From: Haloarcula mannanilytica
GTDB taxonomy: Archaea > Halobacteriota > Halobacteria > Halobacteriales > Haloarculaceae
NCBI RefSeq assembly: GCF_005406125.1
Contig: NZ_BIXZ01000004.1
Location: 124,001 to 188,000, forward strand
Length of the DNA stretch: 64,000 nucleotides
Direction of reading: 5' to 3'
Shown: positions 53,603-60,851 of the stretch, in pieces
How positions within the stretch are numbered: the stretch's first letter is position 1
How the letters are laid out: each line of letters opens with the position of its first letter
Notes under the pieces: model-generated
What the model was told of the DNA's origin: nothing
The model's database searches: none
The model's input: only the letters and a program-made list of their open reading frames with translations
Made by a program: the position numbers and the translations under genes

Positions 53603-53916
53603 GTGACACCGAGTTCCCCGGAACGGAGCGAGCCGATCTCGACGCCGACGGAGCCGGCCGGACGAGGCTGTTCGGGGGGGAGCCAAAGACCATCCAGTTA
53701 TCCCTCGATGCGGGCGAGTCGATTCCGGCCCACACGCATCCCGGTCGGGACATCGTGTTCTACCTCCGCTCGGGAGCTGTGGACCTGACGCTCGGCGACG
53801 AGACGCTGTCGCTGTCGCCGGGAGAAGTCGTCCGGTTCGATGGCGACCAGGACATCTCACCAGCCGCAACGGCGGACAGCGAGGCGCTGCTCGTCCTCGC
53901 GGAGTCCTCGGAGTAG
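53599..53916 (+). CDS. Small cupin-domain protein
   Basis: 105 residues from ATG 53599. A cupin barrel with SIPAHTHPGRDIVFYLRSGA and SLSPGEVVRFDGDQDI: two His and a later acidic position, a likely metal-binding small cupin. Coupled to the DUF2249 gene by ATGA. No specific substrate can be predicted; co-regulation suggests a role under oxygen limitation or nitrosative stress. Confidence 0.85.
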   Translation: MSDTEFPGTERADLDADGAGRTRLFGGEPKTIQLSLDAGESIPAHTHPGRDIVFYLRSGAVDLTLGDETLSLSPGEVVRFDGDQDISPAATADSEALLVLAESSE

Positions 53917-53919
53917 AGG

Positions 53920-54192
53920 CTACTCGAACAGGGACATCGCCGTCTCGATCGTCTCCTCGTCCGCGTTCTGCGCTGCGTCCTGTAGACTCGCCCGTGGGAC
54001 GGCGAGCAATCGGTCGACCAGGCGTTCGCTCAACCGCTCGACTGCCAGCCGCTGATCGGCTGTCAGTTCGCTGTCGGCCTGTAGCTGTGACAGTGTTCGT
54101 TCGAGTTGCTCCTTTCGGATCTTTGCGCCCCGGCTGTCGATGTGAGTGAGCGCTTCGTCAACGTCAACGGGTGACTCCGTGTTCCGACTCAT
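53920..54192 (-). CDS. Stand-alone GlutR-dimerisation-like protein
   Basis: 90 residues. KIRKEQLERTLSQLQADSEL, then RLAVERLSERLVDRLLAVPR and SLQDAAQNADEETIETAMSL: the helical C-terminal dimerisation domain of glutamyl-tRNA reductase (HemA), present alone without the catalytic and NADPH domains. Overlaps the upstream DUF2249 start by 4 bp. Could modulate heme synthesis in concert with the cluster; the reductase itself is not in the window. Confidence 0.78.
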   Translation of the reverse strand: MSRNTESPVDVDEALTHIDSRGAKIRKEQLERTLSQLQADSELTADQRLAVERLSERLVDRLLAVPRASLQDAAQNADEETIETAMSLFE

Positions 54193-54473
54193 CTGCGCCA
54201 GATGACAGTCACTGTCGTGTCGTCGGACTCAACAGTTTCGAAGTCGTACCCTCTGTCGTCGAGTTTCGGATAGAGGTGTTGGGGGGCGCGGTCGTTGACC
54301 TGGATCAGAACGGTGCTGTCGTCCAGATCGACGAGCCGTTCCAGTGTCTGCTTGAGCGGCTTTGGTGGCCCGAGTGACCGCACGTCAAGCTGCTCTGTCG
54401 GTGCGTCGTCGGGTGAGTCCGTTTCCGAAATCAGGGCCGCGACTCGTTCTGTGGGCTGGTTGTTTGCCGCCAT
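54189..54473 (-). CDS. DUF2249 protein, copy 2
   Basis: 94 residues from ATG 54473 (MAANNQPTERVAALISET). QLDVRSLGPPKPLKQTLERL and STVLIQVNDRAPQHLYPKLD and TTVTVIWRR are the DUF2249 pattern with D-V-R, P, and the closing W. Distant from copy 1. First gene of a minus-strand operon with the GlutR-dimer gene; its promoter is shared with the NnrS-like gene and carries the palindrome at 54511. Confidence 0.82.
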   Translation of the reverse strand: MAANNQPTERVAALISETDSPDDAPTEQLDVRSLGPPKPLKQTLERLVDLDDSTVLIQVNDRAPQHLYPKLDDRGYDFETVESDDTTVTVIWRR

Positions 54474-54510
54474 ATGCTCGGATTCGGCTGTGAGCGGGCC
54501 GACCCTTTTC

Positions 54511-54524
54511 CCGAACATGTTCGG
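54511..54524. promoter_or_regulatory. Palindrome CCGAACATGTTCGG in divergent promoter
   Basis: Perfect 14-bp palindrome 38 bp upstream of each of two divergent starts (54473 minus, 54563 plus). Same core CGAAC-N2-GTTCG as at 53316-53331. Confidence 0.7.
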
Positions 54525-54562
54525 CCACATTGCCAGCAGGGACAGGGCCGTAGTAGACAGTA

Positions 54563-55876
54563 ATGAGCGGCATCCCTGCCGACGTGGACGCAAACGCCGC
54601 ACCGCCGATGACGATTCCGCTGCGTCATTTCGTGGTCGCACTGGCATTTCTCGTCGCCGGTGTCGCCGTCGGTGTCGTTGGCGGACGAGCCGGTTATCTC
54701 GCACAGGTCCACCTCTTGCTCGCGGGCTGGGTTTGTCTTACGATCATGGGCGCGGTGACACAGTTCGTCCCAGTCTGGTGTGGAGTCGAACTCCACTCTC
54801 AACGCCTGGCGGCCACACAGTTGCCACTTGCAGCGGTCGGGTTCGCGGGACTGGCCGCCGGCTTCCTGACGGCCACCCCGGCCCTGTTGCCGGTCGCCGG
54901 AACGTTTGCGCTGATCGGCGTCTGGATCCTCTGTTACAACATCGGGCGGACGCTTCTGGCCGCTGACCCCGACGTAACGGCTATCCACTTCGGCTGGGCG
55001 CTGGTGTTTTTCGCTCTCGTGACGGTCGCCGGGATCGGGCTGGCGCTGGATCACGCTGTCGGTGTCCTGCCGCTTCTGGGCGTCGGCCGGCAGGGGCTCC
55101 TGTTGACTCACGGGACACTCGCCGTGTTCGGCGCTGTCTTGACGACTGTCGCGGGCGCGCTGGCACAGCTTGCCCCGATGTTCACGCAGGCCGACACCGG
55201 CAAAGTCGAAGCGGCGGTCCAGCGGGCAGAGACGGTCCTCTATCCGCTCGGCGTGTTGGCATTGGCCGGCGGTCGGCTGGTCGGGTCCGCGGCCCTGGCT
55301 AGGTTCGGTGCGGTCCTGGTCGCGGCCGGTATCGGCGTGGTGGCGGCGCTGCTGGCGCGACAGCTCGTCAGTGCGCGCGTGGAATGGTCGCCGATGTTGA
55401 CTCGCTACAGCGTCGCGGCGGTGTCACTGATCTTCTGGGCGGGGCTGACGGTGACTCGGTGGTGGCAAGACCCGCTTTCTTACAGCGGATTGCTCGGTCA
55501 CCCGTCGACGGTACTGCTCGTCGGCGGCGTCGGCTTCGTCGTCCTCGGGACGCTGTATCACGTCGTCCCGTTCATCGTCTGGGTCCACCGGTACAGTGAC
55601 CGGCTGGGATTCGAGGACGTGCCGATGGTCGATGACCTGTACGACCACCGTATCGCTGCCCTCGACGCCGCCGCGCTGACTCTCGCGTACGGCCTCCTGG
55701 TGAGCAAGCAGTGGCTCGAAACGCCGGACGGCACACCGCTTTTCGCTGGGGCACTTGTGCTTCTCGGCGCTCTCCTGTTCGCGGGCAACCTCGTCGCCGT
55801 CCTCGTCGAACACAGCCCGCAGTCGCTGCCAACACTGTTGACCGGACGTGAACCTACAGCGGCCGAGGACTCGTGA
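54563..55876 (+). CDS. NnrS/heme-copper-oxidase-like polytopic membrane protein
   Basis: 437 residues with about twelve helices. Histidine-bearing helices HLLLAGWVCLTIMGAVTQFV, HFGWALVFFALV, LTHGTLAVFGAVLTTVAGAL, and FVVLGTLYHVVPFIVWVHRY are reminiscent of NnrS and of subunit I of heme-copper oxidases, with possible heme or metal ligands. No complete CuB triad was identified. Promoter shares a palindrome with the divergent DUF2249 gene. NnrS proteins act in nitric oxide tolerance; this function is inferred. Confidence 0.75.
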   Translation: MSGIPADVDANAAPPMTIPLRHFVVALAFLVAGVAVGVVGGRAGYLAQVHLLLAGWVCLTIMGAVTQFVPVWCGVELHSQRLAATQLPLAAVGFAGLAAGFLTATPALLPVAGTFALIGVWILCYNIGRTLLAADPDVTAIHFGWALVFFALVTVAGIGLALDHAVGVLPLLGVGRQGLLLTHGTLAVFGAVLTTVAGALAQLAPMFTQADTGKVEAAVQRAETVLYPLGVLALAGGRLVGSAALARFGAVLVAAGIGVVAALLARQLVSARVEWSPMLTRYSVAAVSLIFWAGLTVTRWWQDPLSYSGLLGHPSTVLLVGGVGFVVLGTLYHVVPFIVWVHRYSDRLGFEDVPMVDDLYDHRIAALDAAALTLAYGLLVSKQWLETPDGTPLFAGALVLLGALLFAGNLVAVLVEHSPQSLPTLLTGREPTAAEDS

Positions 55877-56040
55877 ATTCAGGCCGTCGTCGGCTGTTCC
55901 GTGTCCAGCGAGTGGAGTCAGAATAAATATCACAGCCCACAGTGTTCTCACCCAGTGGGAAGGCCGCTAAACAGTGGGGAATCCCCCGCTCGATCCCGAG
56001 AACACCGGACAGACGGTCGTTTCGGTGCGCCGAACGGTGG

Positions 56041-56340
56041 CTACTGAACGTACAACGAGTACAGAATAATGCCCAAGCCGATAGCCGTCAGCGAACTCGA
56101 CGTAAAGACGCTGACAGAGAGGAGCTGCTGCCCGAGGTACCTGCTGACGGCGATGTCGAGGACGCCGCCGGCAAACGCACCGAGGGTCACTACCCCGAAC
56201 CCGTACGTGAGCCACTTGTGCTGTGGGCTTTTTGTTCGCGTGTACGCTTGATACGAGTAGTAGGTTATCAGCCCGCCGAGAATGAGGATAAGCGTCTTCG
56301 AGACAACGATTCCGACTTCTGAACTTGGAATGTGTACCAT
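56041..56340 (-). CDS. Three-helix membrane protein (DUF7521-like)
   Basis: 99 residues, three helices (about 11-31, 42-65 and 73-97). Such proteins are commonly encoded with a wHTH regulator in haloarchaea, as here (2 bp after the regulator stop). Family name from memory. Possibly a membrane partner or sensor of the regulator; function unknown. Confidence 0.75.
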   Translation of the reverse strand: MVHIPSSEVGIVVSKTLILILGGLITYYSYQAYTRTKSPQHKWLTYGFGVVTLGAFAGGVLDIAVSRYLGQQLLSVSVFTSSSLTAIGLGIILYSLYVQ

Positions 56341-56342
56341 GG

Positions 56343-56720
56343 TTATGTCTCCTTTCGTACCTCGGACCAGAGGTTCTCCAGCCGTTGGTCCGGCGTCCGA
56401 GCCCGGTGTGAAATGTCGACGGTGAGCGACAGTTCCTCGTCAAGGCTGATGACGACCTCCTCGAAGTCGATAGCGTACCGGCTGGCGTGCTGTCCGTCCG
56501 AGCGGACCTCCACACCTTCATACAGCAGCGAGGACTCCGTCAGCAGTTCGAGCTTCCGATACGTCGTCGACAGCGGCACACCGCTGCGCTCCGATATTTC
56601 ACTCGCCGTCAGTGGTTCCTCCAGCACGCTGACGATATCGCGACAATCCTCGTCGTCGAGCGCATCGAGGACTGCCTGCAACTCCGGCGTCTCCTCGTCA
56701 GCGAAGGGGTCCCGGACCAT
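56343..56720 (-). CDS. Winged-helix transcription regulator next to the multicopper oxidase
   Basis: 125 residues from ATG 56720. VLDALDDEDCRDIVSVLEEP, LTASEISERSGVPLSTTYRK and LLTESSLLYEGVEVRSDGQH form an ArsR/haloarchaeal HTH-20-type winged helix, with a C-terminal region that may sense a signal. Divergent from the oxidase gene, with a perfect inverted repeat (56848-56866) between them, so it is the likely ligand of that repeat. It forms an operon with the membrane protein. Confidence 0.85.
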   Translation of the reverse strand: MVRDPFADEETPELQAVLDALDDEDCRDIVSVLEEPLTASEISERSGVPLSTTYRKLELLTESSLLYEGVEVRSDGQHASRYAIDFEEVVISLDEELSLTVDISHRARTPDQRLENLWSEVRKET

Positions 56721-56847
56721 CCTTACCCGACACTGCCCGCCCGAGACGTTTAATATAACCGACTTCGGAGCGCTTACCGCCTGACATCGCCCGTTTTCTA
56801 TCACACAGTCCGTAATATATGGGGCACTTATCTGTAATCGCTGTTTC

Positions 56848-56866
56848 GTTCCCAGTAACTGGGAAC
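56848..56866. promoter_or_regulatory. Inverted repeat GTTCCCAGTAACTGGGAAC
   Basis: A perfect 9+1+9 inverted repeat, 66 bp upstream of the oxidase ATG and in the divergent region with the regulator gene. A near-copy (16 of 19) lies at 58214-58232 upstream of the radical SAM partner gene. Confidence 0.72.
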
Positions 56867-56931
56867 GGTTCTGTCGGCCTGAGAACGCCCCTCCGGGGGT
56901 TTATACTGTGGTGTCTTATCCCCAATTGCTT

Positions 56932-58083
56932 ATGGAAGACCAGATCGGCGCACCCGGATCGGGCATCTCCCGTCGCGACTTCGTGAAAGCGTCCGGCCTC
57001 GGTGGCACGCTCGCGCTCGCGGGCTGTACCGCTCCGGGTGAGGTTCCGACTGAAGAGTCAGTCGACAGCAACGCAACCCCGGCACAATCTAACAGCGATC
57101 TTCCGACCACGTCGCCGCCGGAGATCGTCAACGTCGACGAGCAGGGTGGGGAAGTGACGCTCTCCTCTGTCCCCGCTAAACACGAGGCCCATCCCGGCGA
57201 ATCGATGGGTGGCCCCGTCGAACTCCCGCAGGTGTGGGCGTTCAAAGCCGACGACGGTGAACCCAGCGTCCCGGGACCCATTCTCCGGACGACCGAGGGC
57301 GAGGACATGGAGGTCACCTTCGACAACACGGACGGCATGCGCCCACACACGGTCCACTTCCACGCCGTCCAGAAGCAGTGGGAGGACGACGGCGTCCCGA
57401 CCACGACGGGCATCCGAATCGACCCCGGCGAGAAGCACACCTACACCATCCCCGCGAACGTTCCGGGCACCCACCTCTACCACTGCCACTACCAGACCCA
57501 CCGCCACATCGACATGGGGATGTATGGCATCTTCCGCGTCGACCCCGAGGGGTACGAGCCGGCCGACAAGGAGTACTTCATGACGCTGAAGGAGTGGGAC
57601 TCCCGGCTCAACCGCCAGATGGCCGGTATGGACGCCAGCTACGACGCTCGCAACCGTCGCCCCGATACGTTCACGATCAACGGGAAGGCCGCGCCGCGGA
57701 CGCTCCACCCGGAGGACGGCTCGCCCATCATCGTCGAGCAGGGCGATACCGTGCGCATCCACATGTGTAACAACGGGTACATGGACCACCCGATGCACAT
57801 CCACAACCACCGCTTCCAGGTCACTCACAAGGACGGCGGCAAGATTCCCGAAGCCGCCCGCCACGACCAGGACATCACCAGCATCCCGCCCGCCGGGCGA
57901 CACACCATCGAGTTTGAGGCCGACGCCGACCCCGGCATCTACCTCGCGCACTGCCACAAGGTCAGCCACGCGATGAACGGGAACTCCTACCCCGGTGGGA
58001 TGGTCACCGGTGTCGTCTACAAGGAGGCGATGGACACGGATATCTTCAAGCAGCTGATGGAGTACGCCGGTTACGAAGGGTGA
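56932..58083 (+). CDS. Two-domain multicopper oxidase, Tat-exported lipoprotein
   Basis: 383 residues from ATG 56932 (an upstream GTG is open). Tat signal SRRDFVKASGLGGTLALAGC with a lipobox Cys. Two cupredoxin domains: first with VHFHAVQ and HLYHCHYQTHRHIDMGMYG, second with HPMHIHNHRF and LAHCHKVSHAMNGNSYPGGM. Both halves have a Cys-His type 1 copper set, with trinuclear-type HxH motifs, as in two-domain laccase-like oxidases. It is not a canonical NirK, whose motifs are different. Surface-located electron-transfer or metal-oxidising role; substrate unknown. Confidence 0.88.
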   Translation: MEDQIGAPGSGISRRDFVKASGLGGTLALAGCTAPGEVPTEESVDSNATPAQSNSDLPTTSPPEIVNVDEQGGEVTLSSVPAKHEAHPGESMGGPVELPQVWAFKADDGEPSVPGPILRTTEGEDMEVTFDNTDGMRPHTVHFHAVQKQWEDDGVPTTTGIRIDPGEKHTYTIPANVPGTHLYHCHYQTHRHIDMGMYGIFRVDPEGYEPADKEYFMTLKEWDSRLNRQMAGMDASYDARNRRPDTFTINGKAAPRTLHPEDGSPIIVEQGDTVRIHMCNNGYMDHPMHIHNHRFQVTHKDGGKIPEAARHDQDITSIPPAGRHTIEFEADADPGIYLAHCHKVSHAMNGNSYPGGMVTGVVYKEAMDTDIFKQLMEYAGYEG

Positions 58084-58213
58084 CGCACCCTGTCGTGACG
58101 TAACTTCGGAATAGACGCTGTTTCTGGAACGATTTCAAGGACTGACTCGATAACGGTAGTTCTCGCGTAACTGGCATAGTAAATCTCATACTGCTATATC
58201 GAATTTTCTCGTG

Positions 58214-58232
58214 GTTCCCAACAACTGAGAAC
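58214..58232. promoter_or_regulatory. Near-copy of the inverted repeat, GTTCCCAACAACTGAGAAC
   Basis: 16 of 19 positions match 56848-56866, about 40 bp upstream of the radical SAM partner gene at 58273. Suggests both promoters answer the same regulator. Confidence 0.62.
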
Positions 58233-58272
58233 ACACTGGACCCGTTTTTCTTGGGGAATCTAACAAGAGGGT

Positions 58273-58587
58273 ATGGAAGAGTTCGACCACGAGGTAGACG
58301 CCCCGCGCGGCGCAACGAGTCGCGAGTGGGAGGTGTTCGTCCGCGAGGACACGGCGGACCCGCTCACCCACGTCGGAAGCGTCAGCGCGCCGTCGGTGGA
58401 GATTGCCAGAGAGCAGGCGGCGTCGCTGTTCGCGCGGACTGCCGTCACGCTGTGGCTGTGTCCCGCCGACGAGACACAGCGCTATCAGAGGGATGCCGCA
58501 ACGCTCGGAACGGGGAAGGCGGGCGAGGACGCCACGATGAGCGTCGACGAGATGGAGTCGGAGACGCTCCGGGGTGAAAACCGATGA
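58273..58587 (+). CDS. Small radical SAM-partnered protein (Htur_1727-like)
   Basis: 104 residues: RGATSREWEVFVREDTADPL THVGSVSAPSVEIAREQAAS, TAVTLWLCPADETQRYQRD. It matches my memory of the haloarchaeal Htur_1727 family, described as a candidate peptide partner of an adjacent radical SAM/SPASM enzyme. Coupled by a 4-bp overlap to that gene (58584). No leader-core cleavage site is visible and only one Cys, so carrier or substrate status is uncertain. Confidence 0.75.
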   Translation: MEEFDHEVDAPRGATSREWEVFVREDTADPLTHVGSVSAPSVEIAREQAASLFARTAVTLWLCPADETQRYQRDAATLGTGKAGEDATMSVDEMESETLRGENR

Positions 58588-59819
58588 TCTCGGTCTCGAA
58601 ACTGCTCTGTGACCTCGACGCCGAAGGGGACGGCCTCCGGTACGATGCGGCCAACGAGTCGACCAAACGCCAGATCAGGGACGAGAAGCAGCGCCGGCCG
58701 GTCGTCGTCTGGAACGTCACCAAGCAGTGCAATCTCTACTGTGACCACTGCTACGCCGCCGCCGACACCGAAATCGCCGACGGCGAACTCTCGACTGCGG
58801 AAGGGAAAGCGCTGCTTGAGGACCTGGCTGACTACGGCGCGCCGGTAGTGCTGTTCTCCGGCGGCGAGCCGCTCGTCCGCCAGGATCTCGAAGAACTGGT
58901 CGCCTACGCGAACGAGGTCGGTGTCCGCCCGGTTCTCTCGACCAACGGGACGCTCATCACTGAGGAGCGTGCCGCCTCGCTCAAGGACGCCGGGCTGAAA
59001 TACGCCGGCGTCTCCGTCGACGGCCTGCCCGAGCGCAACGACGACTTCCGCGGGGTCGACGGCGCGTTCGAGGGTGCGGTCCAGGGTATCGAGAACTGCC
59101 TGGACGCGGGACTGAAGACCGGCCTCCGGTACACTATCACCGAGCGCAACGCCGCGGACCTGGAGGGCGTCGTCGACCTGCTGACCGACGTGGGCGTCGA
59201 CCGCTTCTGTTTCTACCACCTGGACTACGGCGGCCGCGGGACCGAAATCGTCGACGCCGACCTCACTCCTGAGGACCGTCGGCAGGCAGTCAAGCGGGTC
59301 TGTGACATGACCCGCGAGTACCACGACCGCGGCGAGGAGATCGAGACGCTGCTGGTCGGGAACTACGCCGATGCGGCCTACCTCGTCGAGTACGCCCGCG
59401 AGCACATGAGCGACGCACAGGCCCAGCGGGTGTACGAGTACCTGCGGGTCAACGGCGGCGACCCGACCGGCGAACGCGTCGCCGACGTGGACTACCAGGG
59501 CAACGTCCACCTCACGCAGTTCTGGCAGGGGTACTCGCTGGGCAACGTTCGCGACCGTTCGTTCGGAGACATCTGGGAAGACGAGTCGAACCCGCTGCTT
59601 TCGGCGCTCCGGAACCGCGAAGAACACCTCAAAGGGAAATGCGCCGACTGCCGCTACGCCGAGGTCTGTCGTGGTGGCTCCCGACTCCGGGCACTTACCG
59701 TCGAAGATGACCTGTTCGCGCCGGACCCACAGTGTTATCTGGAAGACGAGGAAATCCGTGGGCCGCCACCCTTCGACACCGGGGAGAACCCGATGACCAG
59801 CGGGCGCTCGGCCGACTGA
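58584..59819 (+). CDS. Radical SAM/SPASM-domain enzyme
   Basis: 411 residues. CxxxCxxC in VTKQCNLYCDHCYA (Cys50, 54, 57 by count) binds the SAM-reducing 4Fe-4S cluster; VLFSGGEPL supports SAM binding; the C-terminal SPASM-like region has KCADCRYAEVCRGGSR LRAL and a final Cys near 391 (CYL). MISVSKLLCDLDAEGDGLRY and the layout resemble NirJ/AhbD-type heme-biosynthesis enzymes and RiPP maturases. It is a complete rSAM, not a pseudo-SAM. Coupled to its small partner. Peptide maturation or heme modification cannot be separated from sequence alone. Confidence 0.85.
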   Translation: MISVSKLLCDLDAEGDGLRYDAANESTKRQIRDEKQRRPVVVWNVTKQCNLYCDHCYAAADTEIADGELSTAEGKALLEDLADYGAPVVLFSGGEPLVRQDLEELVAYANEVGVRPVLSTNGTLITEERAASLKDAGLKYAGVSVDGLPERNDDFRGVDGAFEGAVQGIENCLDAGLKTGLRYTITERNAADLEGVVDLLTDVGVDRFCFYHLDYGGRGTEIVDADLTPEDRRQAVKRVCDMTREYHDRGEEIETLLVGNYADAAYLVEYAREHMSDAQAQRVYEYLRVNGGDPTGERVADVDYQGNVHLTQFWQGYSLGNVRDRSFGDIWEDESNPLLSALRNREEHLKGKCADCRYAEVCRGGSRLRALTVEDDLFAPDPQCYLEDEEIRGPPPFDTGENPMTSGRSAD

Positions 59820-59900
59820 TACGGATTAGTGTAGATTATTTTCGGATTTCGCCGACCCCGTGGTCGGTAGACACCGGTAAATTGCTACACTAATCCGTAT
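59819..59900. repeat. 82-bp element with perfect 16-bp terminal inverted repeats
   Basis: ATACGGATTAGTGTAG at 59819-59834 and its exact reverse complement at 59885-59900, starting within the rSAM stop. Inside is a hairpin CCGACC-CCGT-GGTCGG (59852-59867). Could be a terminator, a MITE-like insertion or a regulator site. Confidence 0.6.
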
Positions 59901-60164
59901 GAGAGGCCGGCGGTTAATCGTACTTTAACCCCCGCCAAGGTGAGGGAGACGACTCATTCTGGCCGACCGGTAACTACCACGTGCGACCGTCGATTGACGG
60001 TCGTGTCGTCGGGAAAGCACGCGCTCAGTCTCGTGGGACAGATGGGCGTTCCTTCGGGCAATCGGCCGTCTCTGGAACGGGCGGCCGAAACGTTCTCCGT
60101 TTCTCTGAACTGCTGATTATATCGGACCGGGGCGTTTTTGCCCTGCCCCCCGCTATCGGCTCCT
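59901..60164. other. Intergenic region before the PHP gene
   Basis: 264 bp with no supported gene. GGTTAATCGTACTTTAACCC (59912-59931) contains GGTTAA/TTAACC, a short inverted repeat. The plus frame from 59981 has no halophile character. Confidence 0.4.
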
Positions 60165-60851
60165 GTGCAGTCGGTTGAGCTACATACGCATTCGTCGCTG
60201 TCGTACGACGGCCGGGACCCGGTCGAGCTCCTCTTAGAGCAAGCCAGCGCCGTCGGACTGGACGCGCTGGCGGTGACGGACCACGACGAAATCGACGCCA
60301 GCCTCCGGGCGGCCGAACTCGCCCCGGAGTACGGCCTCGTCGGCATTCCCGGGATGGAGGTCACGTGCGCCGCCGGACACGTCCTCGCGCTTGGGATACA
60401 GGAGGCGATTCCGACCCACCTCCCGTTCGACGAGACGCTCGACCGAATCCGCGACCAGGGCGGACTCGCGGTCGTCCCGCACCCGTTTCAGGAGTCCCGT
60501 CACGGCGTGTTAGAACACATCTCGAAGGCCGAGCTCGCTACCGCCGACGCCATCGAAGTGTACAACTCGCGGCTGTTGACGGGGCGGTCGAACCGGCAGG
60601 CCGAGCGGTTTGCCCGGCGGGAGGGGCTGCCGATGACTGCCGGCAGTGACGCCCACATTGCCGAGATGGTCGGGCAGGCGGTCACGAACGTCGACACGGA
60701 CGAGCGTTCGGCCGACGCGATTCTCGACGCCATCCGCGAGGGCAAGACGACCGTCGAGGGCAAGCGGACACCGTGGCGCATCAGCTTCAGGCAGGCCGCG
60801 GGCGGGGCGAAACGGCGCGTCAAGAACGGTATCGCCGACCTCCTCCAGTGA
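60165..60851 (+). CDS. PHP-domain metal-dependent phosphoesterase
   Basis: 228 residues from GTG 60165 (MQSVELHTHSSLSYDGRD). PHP motifs: HTHSSLSYD (1), AVTDHDEI (2), GMEVTC (3), VPHPFQ, and GSDAHIAEMVG (4), providing the metal-binding His and Asp set. Possibly a nucleoside 3',5'-bisphosphate phosphatase of the RNase AM/YciV type. It overlaps the asparagine-synthase-like gene by one base. Confidence 0.88.
   Translation: MQSVELHTHSSLSYDGRDPVELLLEQASAVGLDALAVTDHDEIDASLRAAELAPEYGLVGIPGMEVTCAAGHVLALGIQEAIPTHLPFDETLDRIRDQGGLAVVPHPFQESRHGVLEHISKAELATADAIEVYNSRLLTGRSNRQAERFARREGLPMTAGSDAHIAEMVGQAVTNVDTDERSADAILDAIREGKTTVEGKRTPWRISFRQAAGGAKRRVKNGIADLLQ

Noticed and set aside
55945..55963. Third copy of the GTTCCCA operator (GTTCTCACCCAGTGGGAAG)
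   Set aside because: Only about 13 of 19 positions match and it lies between two 3' ends, where promoter control is unlikely.
56932..58083. Canonical copper nitrite reductase NirK
   Set aside because: The type 1 and trinuclear motifs are of the two-domain laccase-like type in both halves; the NirK-specific Cys-Ala-Pro segment was not found.
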